From positions 1-5,252 of the forward strand of contig URYM01000145.1 of assembly GCA_900552095.1 (NCBI GenBank): 5,252 nt of DNA, read 5' to 3'. Of the stretch, positions 1-5,252 are shown piece by piece; positions within the stretch are counted from its first letter, which is position 1, and each line of letters starts with the position of its first letter. The notes beneath the pieces were generated by a model. It saw nothing but the letters and a program-made list of their open reading frames with translations, was not told the origin of the DNA and searched no databases. Origin of the DNA: an uncultured Blautia sp. GTDB taxonomy: Bacteria > Bacillota > Clostridia > Lachnospirales > Lachnospiraceae. The translations under genes and the position numbers were made by a program.

Positions 1-8
1 AGAGACAG
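1..8 (+). other. Probable remnant of Nextera/Tn5 mosaic-end adapter
   Basis: The first eight bases, AGAGACAG, are identical to the genome-proximal end of the Tn5 mosaic end (AGATGTGTATAAGAGACAG). They lie in the orientation expected at the left end of a tagmented fragment. Eight bases alone could match by chance, but the other end of the window carries an unmistakable copy of the same adapter, which makes an incompletely trimmed adapter the better explanation. If so, genomic sequence starts at base 9 and the first two to three codons of the kinase frame are not real. Confidence 0.6.
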
Positions 9-1320
9 GTATCTTCCCTCTGAGGATCCACTGACCTCACGAAACTGGTATACTGCAGCTCTGGAAAAGGAAGGGCGGATTGCAATTGTTCCTGCAGATA
101 CAGACTCTGTTTCTGAGACAGATCCCTCTTCCATGAATTTTTTCATTTCCCGAAAATTAAATAATCTTTTTGATCCTGCTCAGGAAAATGTAATTGCAAT
201 CAATATGAAGAGCAGTACCCTGGCTTCTCTTTTTTCAGAATTAAGCCTGAACACCCCAAATATGATCCTGTTCACCAATGATGCAGGCGAACTGATCTAT
301 TCCAACCGAGAAGTAGATGCCCGCTTTCTCAATTCCCTGGATCAGGACAAAATTTTAGAAGAAAAAAATACTTGGATCCACAACTCCCAAAAACTGGAAA
401 AATACCCTCTCACGATCCATGTGCTGTTATCTACCTCCTATATCACCCGGCAGATCGGTCACTTTATCCTGGTAAGCCTGCTCTGCTGCCTGATAGGCCT
501 GGTTATTGCCTACCTTTTTTTCCGCCGAAACAAAACCTGGATCAGTGATCCCGTCTTGGAGATTACATCTGTTCTTAAAAATCTGGAGGAAGGAAATTTA
601 AATTCCCGTTGTCCTCCTCTGCGGATCCGGGAATTTAACGAAATTGGCCATTCTATCGGCCTGATGGCCAACCAGCTGCAGGAACGGATTAAAAATGAGT
701 ATGAACTTACACTGGCTCAAAAAGAACTTCAATTTCAGGCACTGCAGTCTCAGATACAACCACATTTTATCATCAATACAATCTACAGTTTTATAAGCCT
801 GAATCAGATTGGCGAAACAGAACTTTTAAATGATGCCTTCTACTCTTTTGCCCGCCTGCTGCGCTACGTACTCAATAAAAATAAAACGTCCACCCTGGGT
901 GAAGAATTAGATTTTCTGAATGACTACTGTTCTCTTCATCAGCTGCGGTTTGGCCCGCGAATCACCTACCATATCTCCTGTCCGGAAAATCTGCGCAGAC
1001 TTGAGATTCCCCGTCTGTTAATGCAGCCTCTGGTAGAAAATGCTGTGGTTCACGGAATTGAACCTTGTGAATTTCCATGTACCCTCACAATCCATGCTGA
1101 AGAACATGACGATACCATTTACCTTTTTATTGAAGACGATGGAGTCGGATTTACCCGAGAACAGATCTGCTCCTCCAACTCAATTGGAATAAAAAATGTA
1201 ACAAACCGTATTCATATCTGGAATAACCAGGTGGAGCTATTGATTTTCCGAGTGGAAAATCACTCTATTCAGATTTTTACTATACCAGAATTACCCAGAC
1301 AAGGAGACGATAAAACATGA
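1..1320 (+). CDS. Sensor histidine kinase, YesM-type (HisKA_7TM-independent His_kinase/HATPase_c), 5'-partial
   Basis: Membrane sensor kinase that should autophosphorylate a histidine and pass the phosphate to the response regulator encoded next. The frame is open to base 1 with no stop, so the gene starts outside the window; the ATG at 133 is internal. The N-terminal part has the look of the end of an extracellular Cache-type sensor domain (SRNWYTAALEKEG, bases 40-78, then an ISRKLNNLF stretch). A transmembrane helix follows at 463-522, then a HAMP linker at about 541-690. The His_kinase motif QIQPHFIINTI has its phospho-acceptor His at 763-765 (family usual: Q-x-N/Q-PHFLYNTL). The ATPase domain shows an N box (LVENAVVHG, 1030-1056), a G1 box (EDDGVGF, from 1132) and SIGIKNVTNRI as the G2 box. 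The last glycine-rich stretch usual in the family is degenerate (QIFTIPELP). YesM-type kinases often govern carbohydrate uptake genes; the ligand here is unknown and the target genes are not in view. Confidence 0.93.
   Translation, partial: RDRYLPSEDPLTSRNWYTAALEKEGRIAIVPADTDSVSETDPSSMNFFISRKLNNLFDPAQENVIAINMKSSTLASLFSELSLNTPNMILFTNDAGELIYSNREVDARFLNSLDQDKILEEKNTWIHNSQKLEKYPLTIHVLLSTSYITRQIGHFILVSLLCCLIGLVIAYLFFRRNKTWISDPVLEITSVLKNLEEGNLNSRCPPLRIREFNEIGHSIGLMANQLQERIKNEYELTLAQKELQFQALQSQIQPHFIINTIYSFISLNQIGETELLNDAFYSFARLLRYVLNKNKTSTLGEELDFLNDYCSLHQLRFGPRITYHISCPENLRRLEIPRLLMQPLVENAVVHGIEPCEFPCTLTIHAEEHDDTIYLFIEDDGVGFTREQICSSNSIGIKNVTNRIHIWNNQVELLIFRVENHSIQIFTIPELPRQGDDKT
1301..1306 (+). promoter_or_regulatory. 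Ribosome binding site of the response regulator, inside the kinase gene
   Basis: AAGGAG lies 10 bases before the ATG at 1317, within the last codons of the kinase. Together with the ATGA stop/start overlap (1317-1320) it fixes the regulator start and points to translational coupling. Confidence 0.75.
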
Positions 1321-2693
1321 ATATTTTAATCACAGATGATGAACCTCTGATCCACTTATCGATTGAAAAACTGATTAAGACCTGCTTTGAAACTGCCTGT
1401 GTTTTCCACGCATACACCGGTCATGAAATGTTGATTCTTCTGGAAACTCACAACTTTCTTCTCGCTTTTGTGGATATCAAGATGCCCGGTCTGTCCGGCC
1501 TTGATGCAATTGAAGCTGCCAGAAAAACTGCCCCCCAAACCAAATACTATATCATGTCCGGTTTCGATGAATTTGAATATGCCAAACAGGCTATTAAATT
1601 AAAAGTGGAAGATTATCTTTTAAAACCTTTAGACAAAAAAACAATCCAGGAAACAATCCATTCTGCCCTGCAGTTAGATATTTCCCGGCGCCGGGAATGT
1701 AAAACTGTATTTCGCAACTGGCTGGAAAGCACTCTAAATCACAGAGAAAGCTCCCTTGGAAAATATGAAAACTATTACTGTTCTCTTCTGCTGATCACTG
1801 CCGATCATCCAGATTTTCCAAAGGAGACTCTTCTTGATCTTATGCTTCCTTATACTGACAACTGTGTCTCCGCCTTTGCCGGAGATCACATTGTCTTTCT
1901 GTGTTTTGCGAAAGATATTTCTATTCTTAGAAATATTCAGCAGCAACTGTGCAGTCACCCAAAACAAAATGGTCTCACTTTATTTTCTTCTTCCATTCTG
2001 CACAGCCAGGAGCAATTAAAACAAACTCTTTTTCAGCTTTTAGATTACTCCTGTCTACGAATTATTGCCGGAATTGAAACCTTTTACTTTTTAAAACCAC
2101 TAACAGAATATCCCCCAAAATTTATGCCCTTCTGCCGTTGTCTGTTGGACTGGCAGAAAGCCTTCCGTGAGAAAAATTATACCCGTTTTGCCAACAGCTG
2201 TGAACTGGTCTGCGGACTTTTGCAGACCTCAAAAATCTGGGAAGATCACAAAAATCAGGTAAGCACTTTTATTCGCTGCACACTGGATCCCTCTTCTTCG
2301 CTTCCCGAAAATTTTTCGGATCTAAAAAAATATTTTTATGATCACGCAGCTAAACTTTTAACAACTTCCCCGGGGCAAACTCTGGTTCACTCCATAGTAG
2401 AATACCTTCAGACACATTTTCGCAATGATATTTCTATCGCGGCTTTGTCTGATCATTTCGGTGTTTCCTCCAGCTACATCAGCAGCCTTCTGAAACAGGA
2501 ACTGGGCATCCGCTACAACGACTATATCACTCAGCTGCGCCTAAATTATGCCAAAGAACTTCTGGCCTCAACAAAACAGTCTATAAAAGAAATTTCTTCT
2601 GCCTGCGGCTATTACAGTCAGAGTCATTTCACGCGTCTCTTTACAGACCATGAACACTGTACTCCCACTGAGTACCGAAAAAAATATCATTAG
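1317..2693 (+). CDS. Response regulator, YesN-type: receiver domain plus AraC-family DNA-binding domain
   Basis: Cytoplasmic transcription factor of 458 residues, a usual size for YesN-type regulators, and partner of the kinase whose stop codon it overlaps (ATGA). The receiver domain (about 1-120) has the acidic pair D7-D8, the phospho-acceptor D53 in AFVDIKMPG, the switch residue S81 in MSGFDEFEYAK and the conserved K103 in LLKPL. Residues about 120-355 form a poorly conserved middle region with no recognised motif. Residues about 358-458 are a two-helix-turn-helix AraC/XylS domain: first HTH around ISIAALSDHFGVSSSYISSL, second around IKEISSACGYYSQSHFTRLF, ending in the typical CTPTEYRKKYH. 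All phosphotransfer residues are intact, so it should be functional. Regulators of this type usually activate an adjacent sugar transporter or glycoside hydrolase operon, probably upstream of the window here (inference). It converges on the next gene with 9 bases between the stop codons and no visible hairpin terminator. Confidence 0.95.
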   Translation: MNILITDDEPLIHLSIEKLIKTCFETACVFHAYTGHEMLILLETHNFLLAFVDIKMPGLSGLDAIEAARKTAPQTKYYIMSGFDEFEYAKQAIKLKVEDYLLKPLDKKTIQETIHSALQLDISRRRECKTVFRNWLESTLNHRESSLGKYENYYCSLLLITADHPDFPKETLLDLMLPYTDNCVSAFAGDHIVFLCFAKDISILRNIQQQLCSHPKQNGLTLFSSSILHSQEQLKQTLFQLLDYSCLRIIAGIETFYFLKPLTEYPPKFMPFCRCLLDWQKAFREKNYTRFANSCELVCGLLQTSKIWEDHKNQVSTFIRCTLDPSSSLPENFSDLKKYFYDHAAKLLTTSPGQTLVHSIVEYLQTHFRNDISIAALSDHFGVSSSYISSLLKQELGIRYNDYITQLRLNYAKELLASTKQSIKEISSACGYYSQSHFTRLFTDHEHCTPTEYRKKYH

Positions 2694-2702
2694 TCTTACC
2701 AT

Positions 2703-3308
2703 CTATTGATGCAGTCCTGCTTCCTCCTTCAGGATCTGATGAAACTGAGTTCCGCACCGCTCCAGTTCACTTAACACTTTCTCGATGCCTTTCTCCGTCT
2801 GATACCAGTTATCCCGGCTGATCCCCACACTGGAAGGGCATACAAGGAGTTCCGCCTCCGGATATACCAGCTGATAATACAGAAGACATCTTCTGGCATG
2901 CTCTTCCTTACAGCAGAGAATCCCCCGTTTCACCTCAATTCCGGCCCGGTCTGTCACCTGCCGGGAAAAAAGAGCATTCTCATACGTGTAAGCTGCCTGA
3001 TCCTCCCGCAGGATATTCTCCTCCGGAACACCATTTTTCTTCAGCACATCTGCCAGGAATTCCCATTCCGTAGCATACCTGTCTCCGTATCGGTCTCCTT
3101 TCGCCCTCACTCCGGAAAAGGATCCCTTGGTAATACTGTGTTTTCCTGAGGGAAGCAGCGCCGGGGCATATCCTTCCCGGTAAAGTTCTGCAGCCCGTTC
3201 CGCCATCTGCGGCCAGCCATTCCCCGGTATAAAAATCAGATCGGCCTCCTTCGGCTGATCTTTTACAAAGATAAAATCCGTAAACTGTTTCAGAAACTGT
3301 TCTTTCAT
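2703..3308 (-). CDS. YdcF/ElyC-family (DUF218) protein
   Basis: A 201-residue member of the DUF218 superfamily, which includes E. coli YdcF, SanA and ElyC. Family-like features are the first strand and turn ADLIFIPGNG (about 22-31), the strand ending ALLPSG (50-55), the ATEWEFLADVLKKNGVPEENI segment (79-99, split around E81) that corresponds to the usual sEA..m...L...GVP...I, and AAYTYENALFS (105-115), the equivalent of S-x-x-T-x-E-N-A. No signal peptide or membrane helix is seen, so it is probably cytosolic. Its biochemical role is not established; YdcF is reported to bind S-adenosylmethionine and other members are linked to envelope functions. The ATG at 3308 is chosen because GGGAGG lies 5 bases upstream; a TTG 27 bases further upstream (3335) would place that ribosome site inside the gene. 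It follows the broken amidase on the same strand but has its own likely promoter. Confidence 0.85.
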   Translation of the reverse strand: MKEQFLKQFTDFIFVKDQPKEADLIFIPGNGWPQMAERAAELYREGYAPALLPSGKHSITKGSFSGVRAKGDRYGDRYATEWEFLADVLKKNGVPEENILREDQAAYTYENALFSRQVTDRAGIEVKRGILCCKEEHARRCLLYYQLVYPEAELLVCPSSVGISRDNWYQTEKGIEKVLSELERCGTQFHQILKEEAGLHQ

Positions 3309-3313
3309 AGGCG

Positions 3314-3319
3314 CCTCCC
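3314..3319 (-). promoter_or_regulatory. Ribosome binding site deciding the ATG start of the DUF218 gene
   Basis: GGGAGG on the minus strand, five bases before the ATG at 3308-3306. The alternative TTG at 3335-3333 has no comparable site. Confidence 0.75.
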
Positions 3320-3355
3320 GTATCGTTCTTTTCAAACCGCAGTTTTCCTGCCCTT

Positions 3356-3384
3356 ATTATACCACGCCCTTCTCTTCAGTTAAA
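3356..3384 (-). promoter_or_regulatory. Predicted sigma-A promoter with extended -10 for the DUF218 gene
   Basis: On the minus strand there is a perfect TATAAT (3361-3356) preceded directly by TGG, which is an extended -10 (TGn). A weak -35, TTTAAC (3384-3379, about 3 of 6), lies 17 bases upstream and overlaps the amidase stop codon. Transcription would begin near 3349, giving a leader of about 40 bases. It would let the DUF218 gene be expressed even though the gene before it is broken. Confidence 0.6.
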
Positions 3385-4120
3385 CAGTAATCATCGTGCT
3401 GTATCCATCCCGGCGCAGTCTTCTCTCCATCGTAACCGCATTATTCAGATACCGATAAGCGCCTACCTGCACCTTATAATATCCGTCCTCCGCCAGCAGG
3501 AAAGCCGGATATCCTGCTTCCTGCAGTTCCTGCAGCATACGTTCCGCATTCTGCCGCACCGCAAAGGCTCCGGTCTGAACTCTGTAATACTTCTGCTCCT
3601 CCGCCTCCGTCTGATCCAGTGTTTCTAAAACCCCATCGGCAATCCCCTGTGCCAGATCCTCAAACCGTTCATCAAACAGACGGTTATCCTGATCACTGTT
3701 GATAAATCCCGCTTCTACAAGAACAGCCGGCATCCTGGTTCGCCGAAGAACAACAAGCCCCGGCCTTTCTTTCACCCCCAGATCTTTAAATCCCGCTTCT
3801 TCTGTCTCCTCCCCGATATTCTCCGCCATCTCCAGTTTCTTCCCTGCTTTATCAAAAACAAGCGTTTCCACACCGCTGTACTGATTGGGTACAGGACTTG
3901 AATTCCGATGCAGAGACACAAAGAAATCAGCTCCCTCACTGTTGGCAATCTGAGCCTTCTGAAAAGGCGTCTGATACACATCCTCTGTCCGGGTATAAAT
4001 CACATCAGCCCCGCTGTTCTCCAGTATCTCTCCCACCGCCAGCGCCAGACGCAGAGTGTCATCCTTCTCTCTGCGCCCCTGATATACAGCTCCCGGATCT
4101 TCTCCACCATGGGATGGAGG
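3380..4120 (-). pseudogene. N-acetylmuramoyl-L-alanine amidase (Amidase_3) with SPOR domain, 5'-truncated
   Basis: Remnant of a zinc-dependent peptidoglycan hydrolase of the CwlD/AmiC type, which cleaves the bond between MurNAc and L-alanine. In frame from 4120 it reads PPS, then HGGEDPGAVYQGRREKDD, joining the conserved domain at the HGG of (DP)GHGG. The four expected active-site positions are present in the DNA: His 4111-4109 (GHGG), Glu 4069-4067 (REKDD), His 3910-3908 (SLHRNS) and the catalytic Glu 3715-3713 (VEAGFI). A SPOR domain, which binds denuded septal peptidoglycan, ends the protein: two YYRVQTGAF / YYKVQVGAY repeats, about 3380-3600. Missing are the start codon, the signal or anchor helix and the first strand with L-D-P-G. 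A TAA (4123-4121) precedes in frame. The first possible restart, GTG at 4036, has no ribosome site and would drop the first His and Glu zinc ligands, so an active enzyme is unlikely. The rest is free of frameshifts, suggesting a recent event or an assembly join. Confidence 0.8.
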
Positions 4121-4123
4121 TTA
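4102..4123. other. Junction between amidase remnant and unrelated upstream sequence
   Basis: Amidase homology begins at 4111 (HGG), while the small ORF upstream ends in the TAA at 4123-4121, leaving about nine bases that belong to neither. The join lies in a short imperfect dyad: CTCCA (4102-4106) and TGGAG (4115-4119) flank an eight-base centre holding the palindrome CCATGG (4107-4112). The dyad may be chance or may belong to a recombination site. The break itself is read from the missing protein segment; its mechanism (insertion, deletion or misassembly) is not shown. Confidence 0.55.
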
Positions 4124-4261
4124 CCTGCGCCGGTTTTTATTCTTTCTGATCCGCTGTTTTTCAATCTGGGAACGGATAATCCGAATCATACACTCCTCCC
4201 CGGAATAATTTTCCAGAAATTTCCGTTCCACCTGAAACCCTTCTTTTTCTTCTTTCCCCAT
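4121..4261 (-). CDS. Small basic hypothetical protein (46 aa)
   Basis: Short ORF downstream of the Spo0A-C gene on the same strand, 32 bases after its stop. From the ATG at 4261 it encodes 46 residues: an acidic/mixed first half (KEEKEGFQVERKFLENYSGEE) and a strongly basic end (RIRKNKNRRR). The VERKF...SGEE...RIIRSQ pattern recalls, from memory only, short proteins of Firmicute mobile elements that sit beside serine recombinases; this is a weak comparison. The start is uncertain. The ATG at 4261 has only a poorly spaced purine-rich stretch, whereas the internal ATG at 4189 has an excellent GGGGAGGAG (4201-4193). That shorter version (22 aa) could instead be the original K/R-rich cytoplasmic head of the amidase, cut before its membrane helix, in which case the junction is a deletion. 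Either reading ends at the TAA at 4121. Confidence 0.4.
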   Translation of the reverse strand: MGKEEKEGFQVERKFLENYSGEECMIRIIRSQIEKQRIRKNKNRRR

Positions 4262-4293
4262 ATCCTTCTCTTTCCCCCTGCTTTCTCTACACT

Positions 4294-4827
4294 TTACGCC
4301 AGATCCTGTTTTCTCATGCCTTCTCTTATTTCCACAAGTTTACCCTGGTCTTTCGGCGAAAAATTTTTCAGCAGCTTATCCACTTCTTTAATAAACGCCT
4401 CCATCATTTCCTGATAAATCTGTTTCCGCAGTTCGCAGTGATCTGTATCACACTCCAACGTCTCTCTGCATCTTTCCTCACTCTCCGCCTGCCTCTCTCT
4501 GCCCCTTTTCTTTTCCTGTCGCAGTCTCAGATATAAAGTTCGAAGCAAATTACAGTTCTGTGTATTTACCGTATCCAGATAATGCTCTACCATTTCCGGA
4601 TTTCCCTTGTTGATCGCGTCCTCAAACGCATGGCGGATTGCCCGCTCCACCCTGGAGGCAGTTGTCTCCCTCCTCTTGGCGATCTCCTCATAAAGCGCAC
4701 AGATTTTTCCCCCTCTGTAATACGCATCCTCATCAAAGATCACCATAGCGTCGTAAATATAATTGAAGCCCTTCACTCCAGCCGGCACACCAATACTTAA
4801 CAATACATCTACCACATCATTCTGCAT
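4294..4827 (-). CDS. Spo0A C-terminal-domain protein without receiver domain
   Basis: A 177-residue probable DNA-binding protein. Residues about 5-104 match the effector domain of the sporulation master regulator Spo0A: IGVPAGVKGFNYI (12-24) corresponds to IGVPAHIKGYLYL, and TTASRVERAIRHAFEDAINKG (split at 55-65 and 66-75) is nearly identical to the Spo0A helix-turn-helix TTPSRVERAIRHA, including the recognition helix. No receiver domain precedes it, so activity cannot be switched by phosphorylation as in Spo0A. After the domain comes a charged tail of about 70 residues (105-177), first Arg/Glu-rich (RQEKKRGRERQAESEERCRE), then likely helical, which might serve in oligomerisation. True Spo0A is about 260-270 residues, so this is not spo0A itself. 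AAGGAG lies 8 bases before the ATG. The gene is divergent from the XRE regulator, an arrangement common in accessory elements. It could regulate element genes or compete for 0A boxes; the target is not known. Confidence 0.85.
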   Translation of the reverse strand: MQNDVVDVLLSIGVPAGVKGFNYIYDAMVIFDEDAYYRGGKICALYEEIAKRRETTASRVERAIRHAFEDAINKGNPEMVEHYLDTVNTQNCNLLRTLYLRLRQEKKRGRERQAESEERCRETLECDTDHCELRKQIYQEMMEAFIKEVDKLLKNFSPKDQGKLVEIREGMRKQDLA

Positions 4828-4835
4828 TTCACTTT

Positions 4836-4841
4836 CTCCTT
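4836..4841 (-). promoter_or_regulatory. Ribosome binding site of the Spo0A-C gene
   Basis: AAGGAG on the minus strand, eight bases before the ATG at 4827. It supports the full-length start. No minus-strand promoter of similar quality was found in the 4842-4990 interval. Confidence 0.7.
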
Positions 4842-4932
4842 CATAATATCCTCACTTTTTCTCCAACTCCTCAGAAAGATGTAATGCAACTCATATTCGT
4901 CTCTACGCAACATTTTCTGTATCAAATCATAT

Positions 4933-4941
4933 ATTGACAAC
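4933..4941 (-). promoter_or_regulatory. 0A-box-like motif in the divergent intergenic region
   Basis: GTTGTCAAT on the minus strand matches the Spo0A box TTTGTCRAA at 7 of 9 positions. It covers the -35 element of the XRE promoter and lies about 105 bases upstream of the Spo0A-C gene. Because TTGACA elements resemble 0A boxes anyway, the match alone is weak. Confidence 0.3.
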
Positions 4942-4962
4942 ACAGCCGCATTCCATTACTAT
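4934..4962 (+). promoter_or_regulatory. Predicted sigma-A promoter of the XRE regulator gene
   Basis: Perfect -35 TTGACA (4934-4939), a 17-base spacer, and -10 TACTAT (4957-4962, 4 of 6). Transcription would start near 4969, about 25 bases before the TTG start codon. It faces away from the Spo0A-C gene in a 167-base divergent intergenic region (4828-4994), where either gene product could act as regulator. Confidence 0.6.
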
Positions 4963-4980
4963 GATTAAAAATACGTCCTA

Positions 4981-4987
4981 AAGGAGG
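4981..4987 (+). promoter_or_regulatory. Ribosome binding site deciding the TTG start of the XRE gene
   Basis: AAGGAGG, a near-perfect anti-16S match, seven bases before TTG 4995-4997. No ATG lies near the start of the conserved HTH domain, so TTG initiation is the best call. Confidence 0.8.
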
Positions 4988-4994
4988 GAAAAAT

Positions 4995-5226
4995 TTGAAA
5001 AACAGAATAAAAGCTGTAAGACAAAACACAGGACTGACTCAACAGGAATTTGCCCGAAGAATCGGTGTCTCCCGGAACACCATCGCCACTTATGAGACAT
5101 GCGAACGTACTCCGATCGACGCGATCGTCAGATCCCTGTGCCATGAATTTAATATCAATGAGACCTGGCTCCGTACCGGCCAGGGAGATATGTATATAGA
5201 AACGAATCCTGACATAACTCTTTCAA
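4995..5226 (+). CDS. XRE-family (Cro/CI-like) helix-turn-helix regulator, 3'-partial
   Basis: N-terminal 77 residues of a phage/integrative-element repressor-like protein, starting at TTG. KNRIKAVRQNTGLTQQEFARRIGVSRNTIATYE holds the five-helix HTH_3 fold: LTQQEFARRIGVS is the HTH first half and RNTIATYE the recognition helix. It continues with ERTPIDAIVRSLCHEFNINETWLRTGQGDMY, a sequence type usual in Clostridia repressors (W-L-x-T-G-x-G). In homologues the turn after Y-E-T is often glycine-rich; here it is C-E-R. The genomic part ends at 5226; the frame runs on through adapter sequence to the window end (VSYTHLRA), which is artefactual. Full-length relatives usually have a longer C-terminal region, so the true length is unknown. 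It is divergent from the Spo0A-C gene and likely regulates itself and that neighbour (inference). Confidence 0.88.
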
Positions 5227-5252
5227 CTGTCTCTTATACACATCTCCGAGCC
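5227..5252 (+). other. Nextera/Tn5 transposase adapter (non-genomic)
   Basis: CTGTCTCTTATACACATCT (5227-5245) is the exact reverse complement of the 19-base Tn5 mosaic end, and it is followed by CCGAGCC, the beginning of the Illumina Nextera read-2 adapter. This is library sequence left on the contig or read, not a genomic transposon end: the bases beyond the mosaic end are the synthetic adapter, with no IS50 sequence. Confidence 0.97.

Noticed and set aside
133..1320. ATG at 133 as the start of the histidine kinase
   Set aside because: The frame is open back to base 1 and upstream codons continue sensor-domain-like sequence (SRNWYTAAL); no ribosome binding site precedes 133.
2690..2710. Bidirectional terminator between the convergent response regulator and DUF218 genes
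   Set aside because: Only nine bases separate the stops and no stem-loop with a T-run is visible.
2703..3335. Longer DUF218 ORF from TTG at 3335
   Set aside because: It would place the good GGGAGG ribosome site inside the gene; the added nine residues have no family character.
3380..4036. Amidase as an intact 218-aa gene from GTG at 4036
   Set aside because: No ribosome site before it, and amidase coding similarity continues upstream to 4111, including two zinc ligands that would be lost.
3908..4414. 168-aa plus-strand ORF across the amidase/small ORF/Spo0A-C genes
   Set aside because: It is antisense to three better-supported reading frames, has a Phe/Pro/Ser-rich composition typical of antisense frames and no family motif.
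4843..4848. TATTAT on the minus strand as the -10 of the Spo0A-C gene
   Set aside because: It abuts the ribosome binding site; transcription would begin at or past that site, giving no usable leader, and no -35 is visible.
4960..4965. TATGAT as the -10 of the XRE promoter
   Set aside because: The spacing to TTGACA would be 20 bases; TACTAT at 4957 gives the preferred 17.
5227..5245. Genomic Tn5/IS50 transposon end
   Set aside because: The sequence is the engineered mosaic end and is followed by synthetic Nextera adapter bases, not IS50 sequence.

Overview
The window looks like a low-to-mid GC Firmicute, most likely a gut Clostridia/Lachnospiraceae-type bacterium. The evidence is a YesM/YesN-type two-component pair, a stand-alone Spo0A C-terminal DNA-binding domain, an Amidase_3-SPOR cell-wall hydrolase, strong AGGAGG-type ribosome binding sites and TTG starts. 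The taxonomic call is inference from gene families only.

Layout. 1-2693 (+): a sensor histidine kinase, cut off at the window start, overlaps by 4 bases an AraC-type response regulator; together they are one translationally coupled two-component operon. 2703-3308 (-): a YdcF/DUF218-family protein, convergent with the regulator and with its own likely promoter at 3356-3384. 3380-4120 (-): an N-acetylmuramoyl-L-alanine amidase with a C-terminal SPOR domain. It has lost its start, its membrane anchor and everything before the HGG of the zinc-binding GHGG motif, and an in-frame TAA sits directly upstream. 4121-4261 (-): a small basic ORF ending exactly at that TAA. 4294-4827 (-): a Spo0A C-terminal-domain protein without a receiver domain and with a charged C-terminal tail. 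4995-5226 (+): a divergent XRE-family repressor-like gene, cut by the end of the insert. No RNA gene, CRISPR array or convincing hairpin terminator was seen.

How the parts relate. The two-component pair probably senses an extracellular ligand and activates genes outside the window. The right-hand part (about 4121-5226: XRE regulator, divergent Spo0A-C protein, small ORF) resembles the regulatory end of an accessory or integrative element. The amidase is broken at the point where that part begins. The simplest biological reading is an insertion or deletion junction near 4109-4123 that beheaded the amidase; an assembly chimera is the main alternative.

Technical note. The last 26 bases (5227-5252) are Nextera/Tn5 transposase adapter, not genome, and the first 8 bases (AGAGACAG) match the genome-proximal end of the same adapter. 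Both outer genes are therefore cut by library ends, and the final residues translated from the XRE frame are artefactual.
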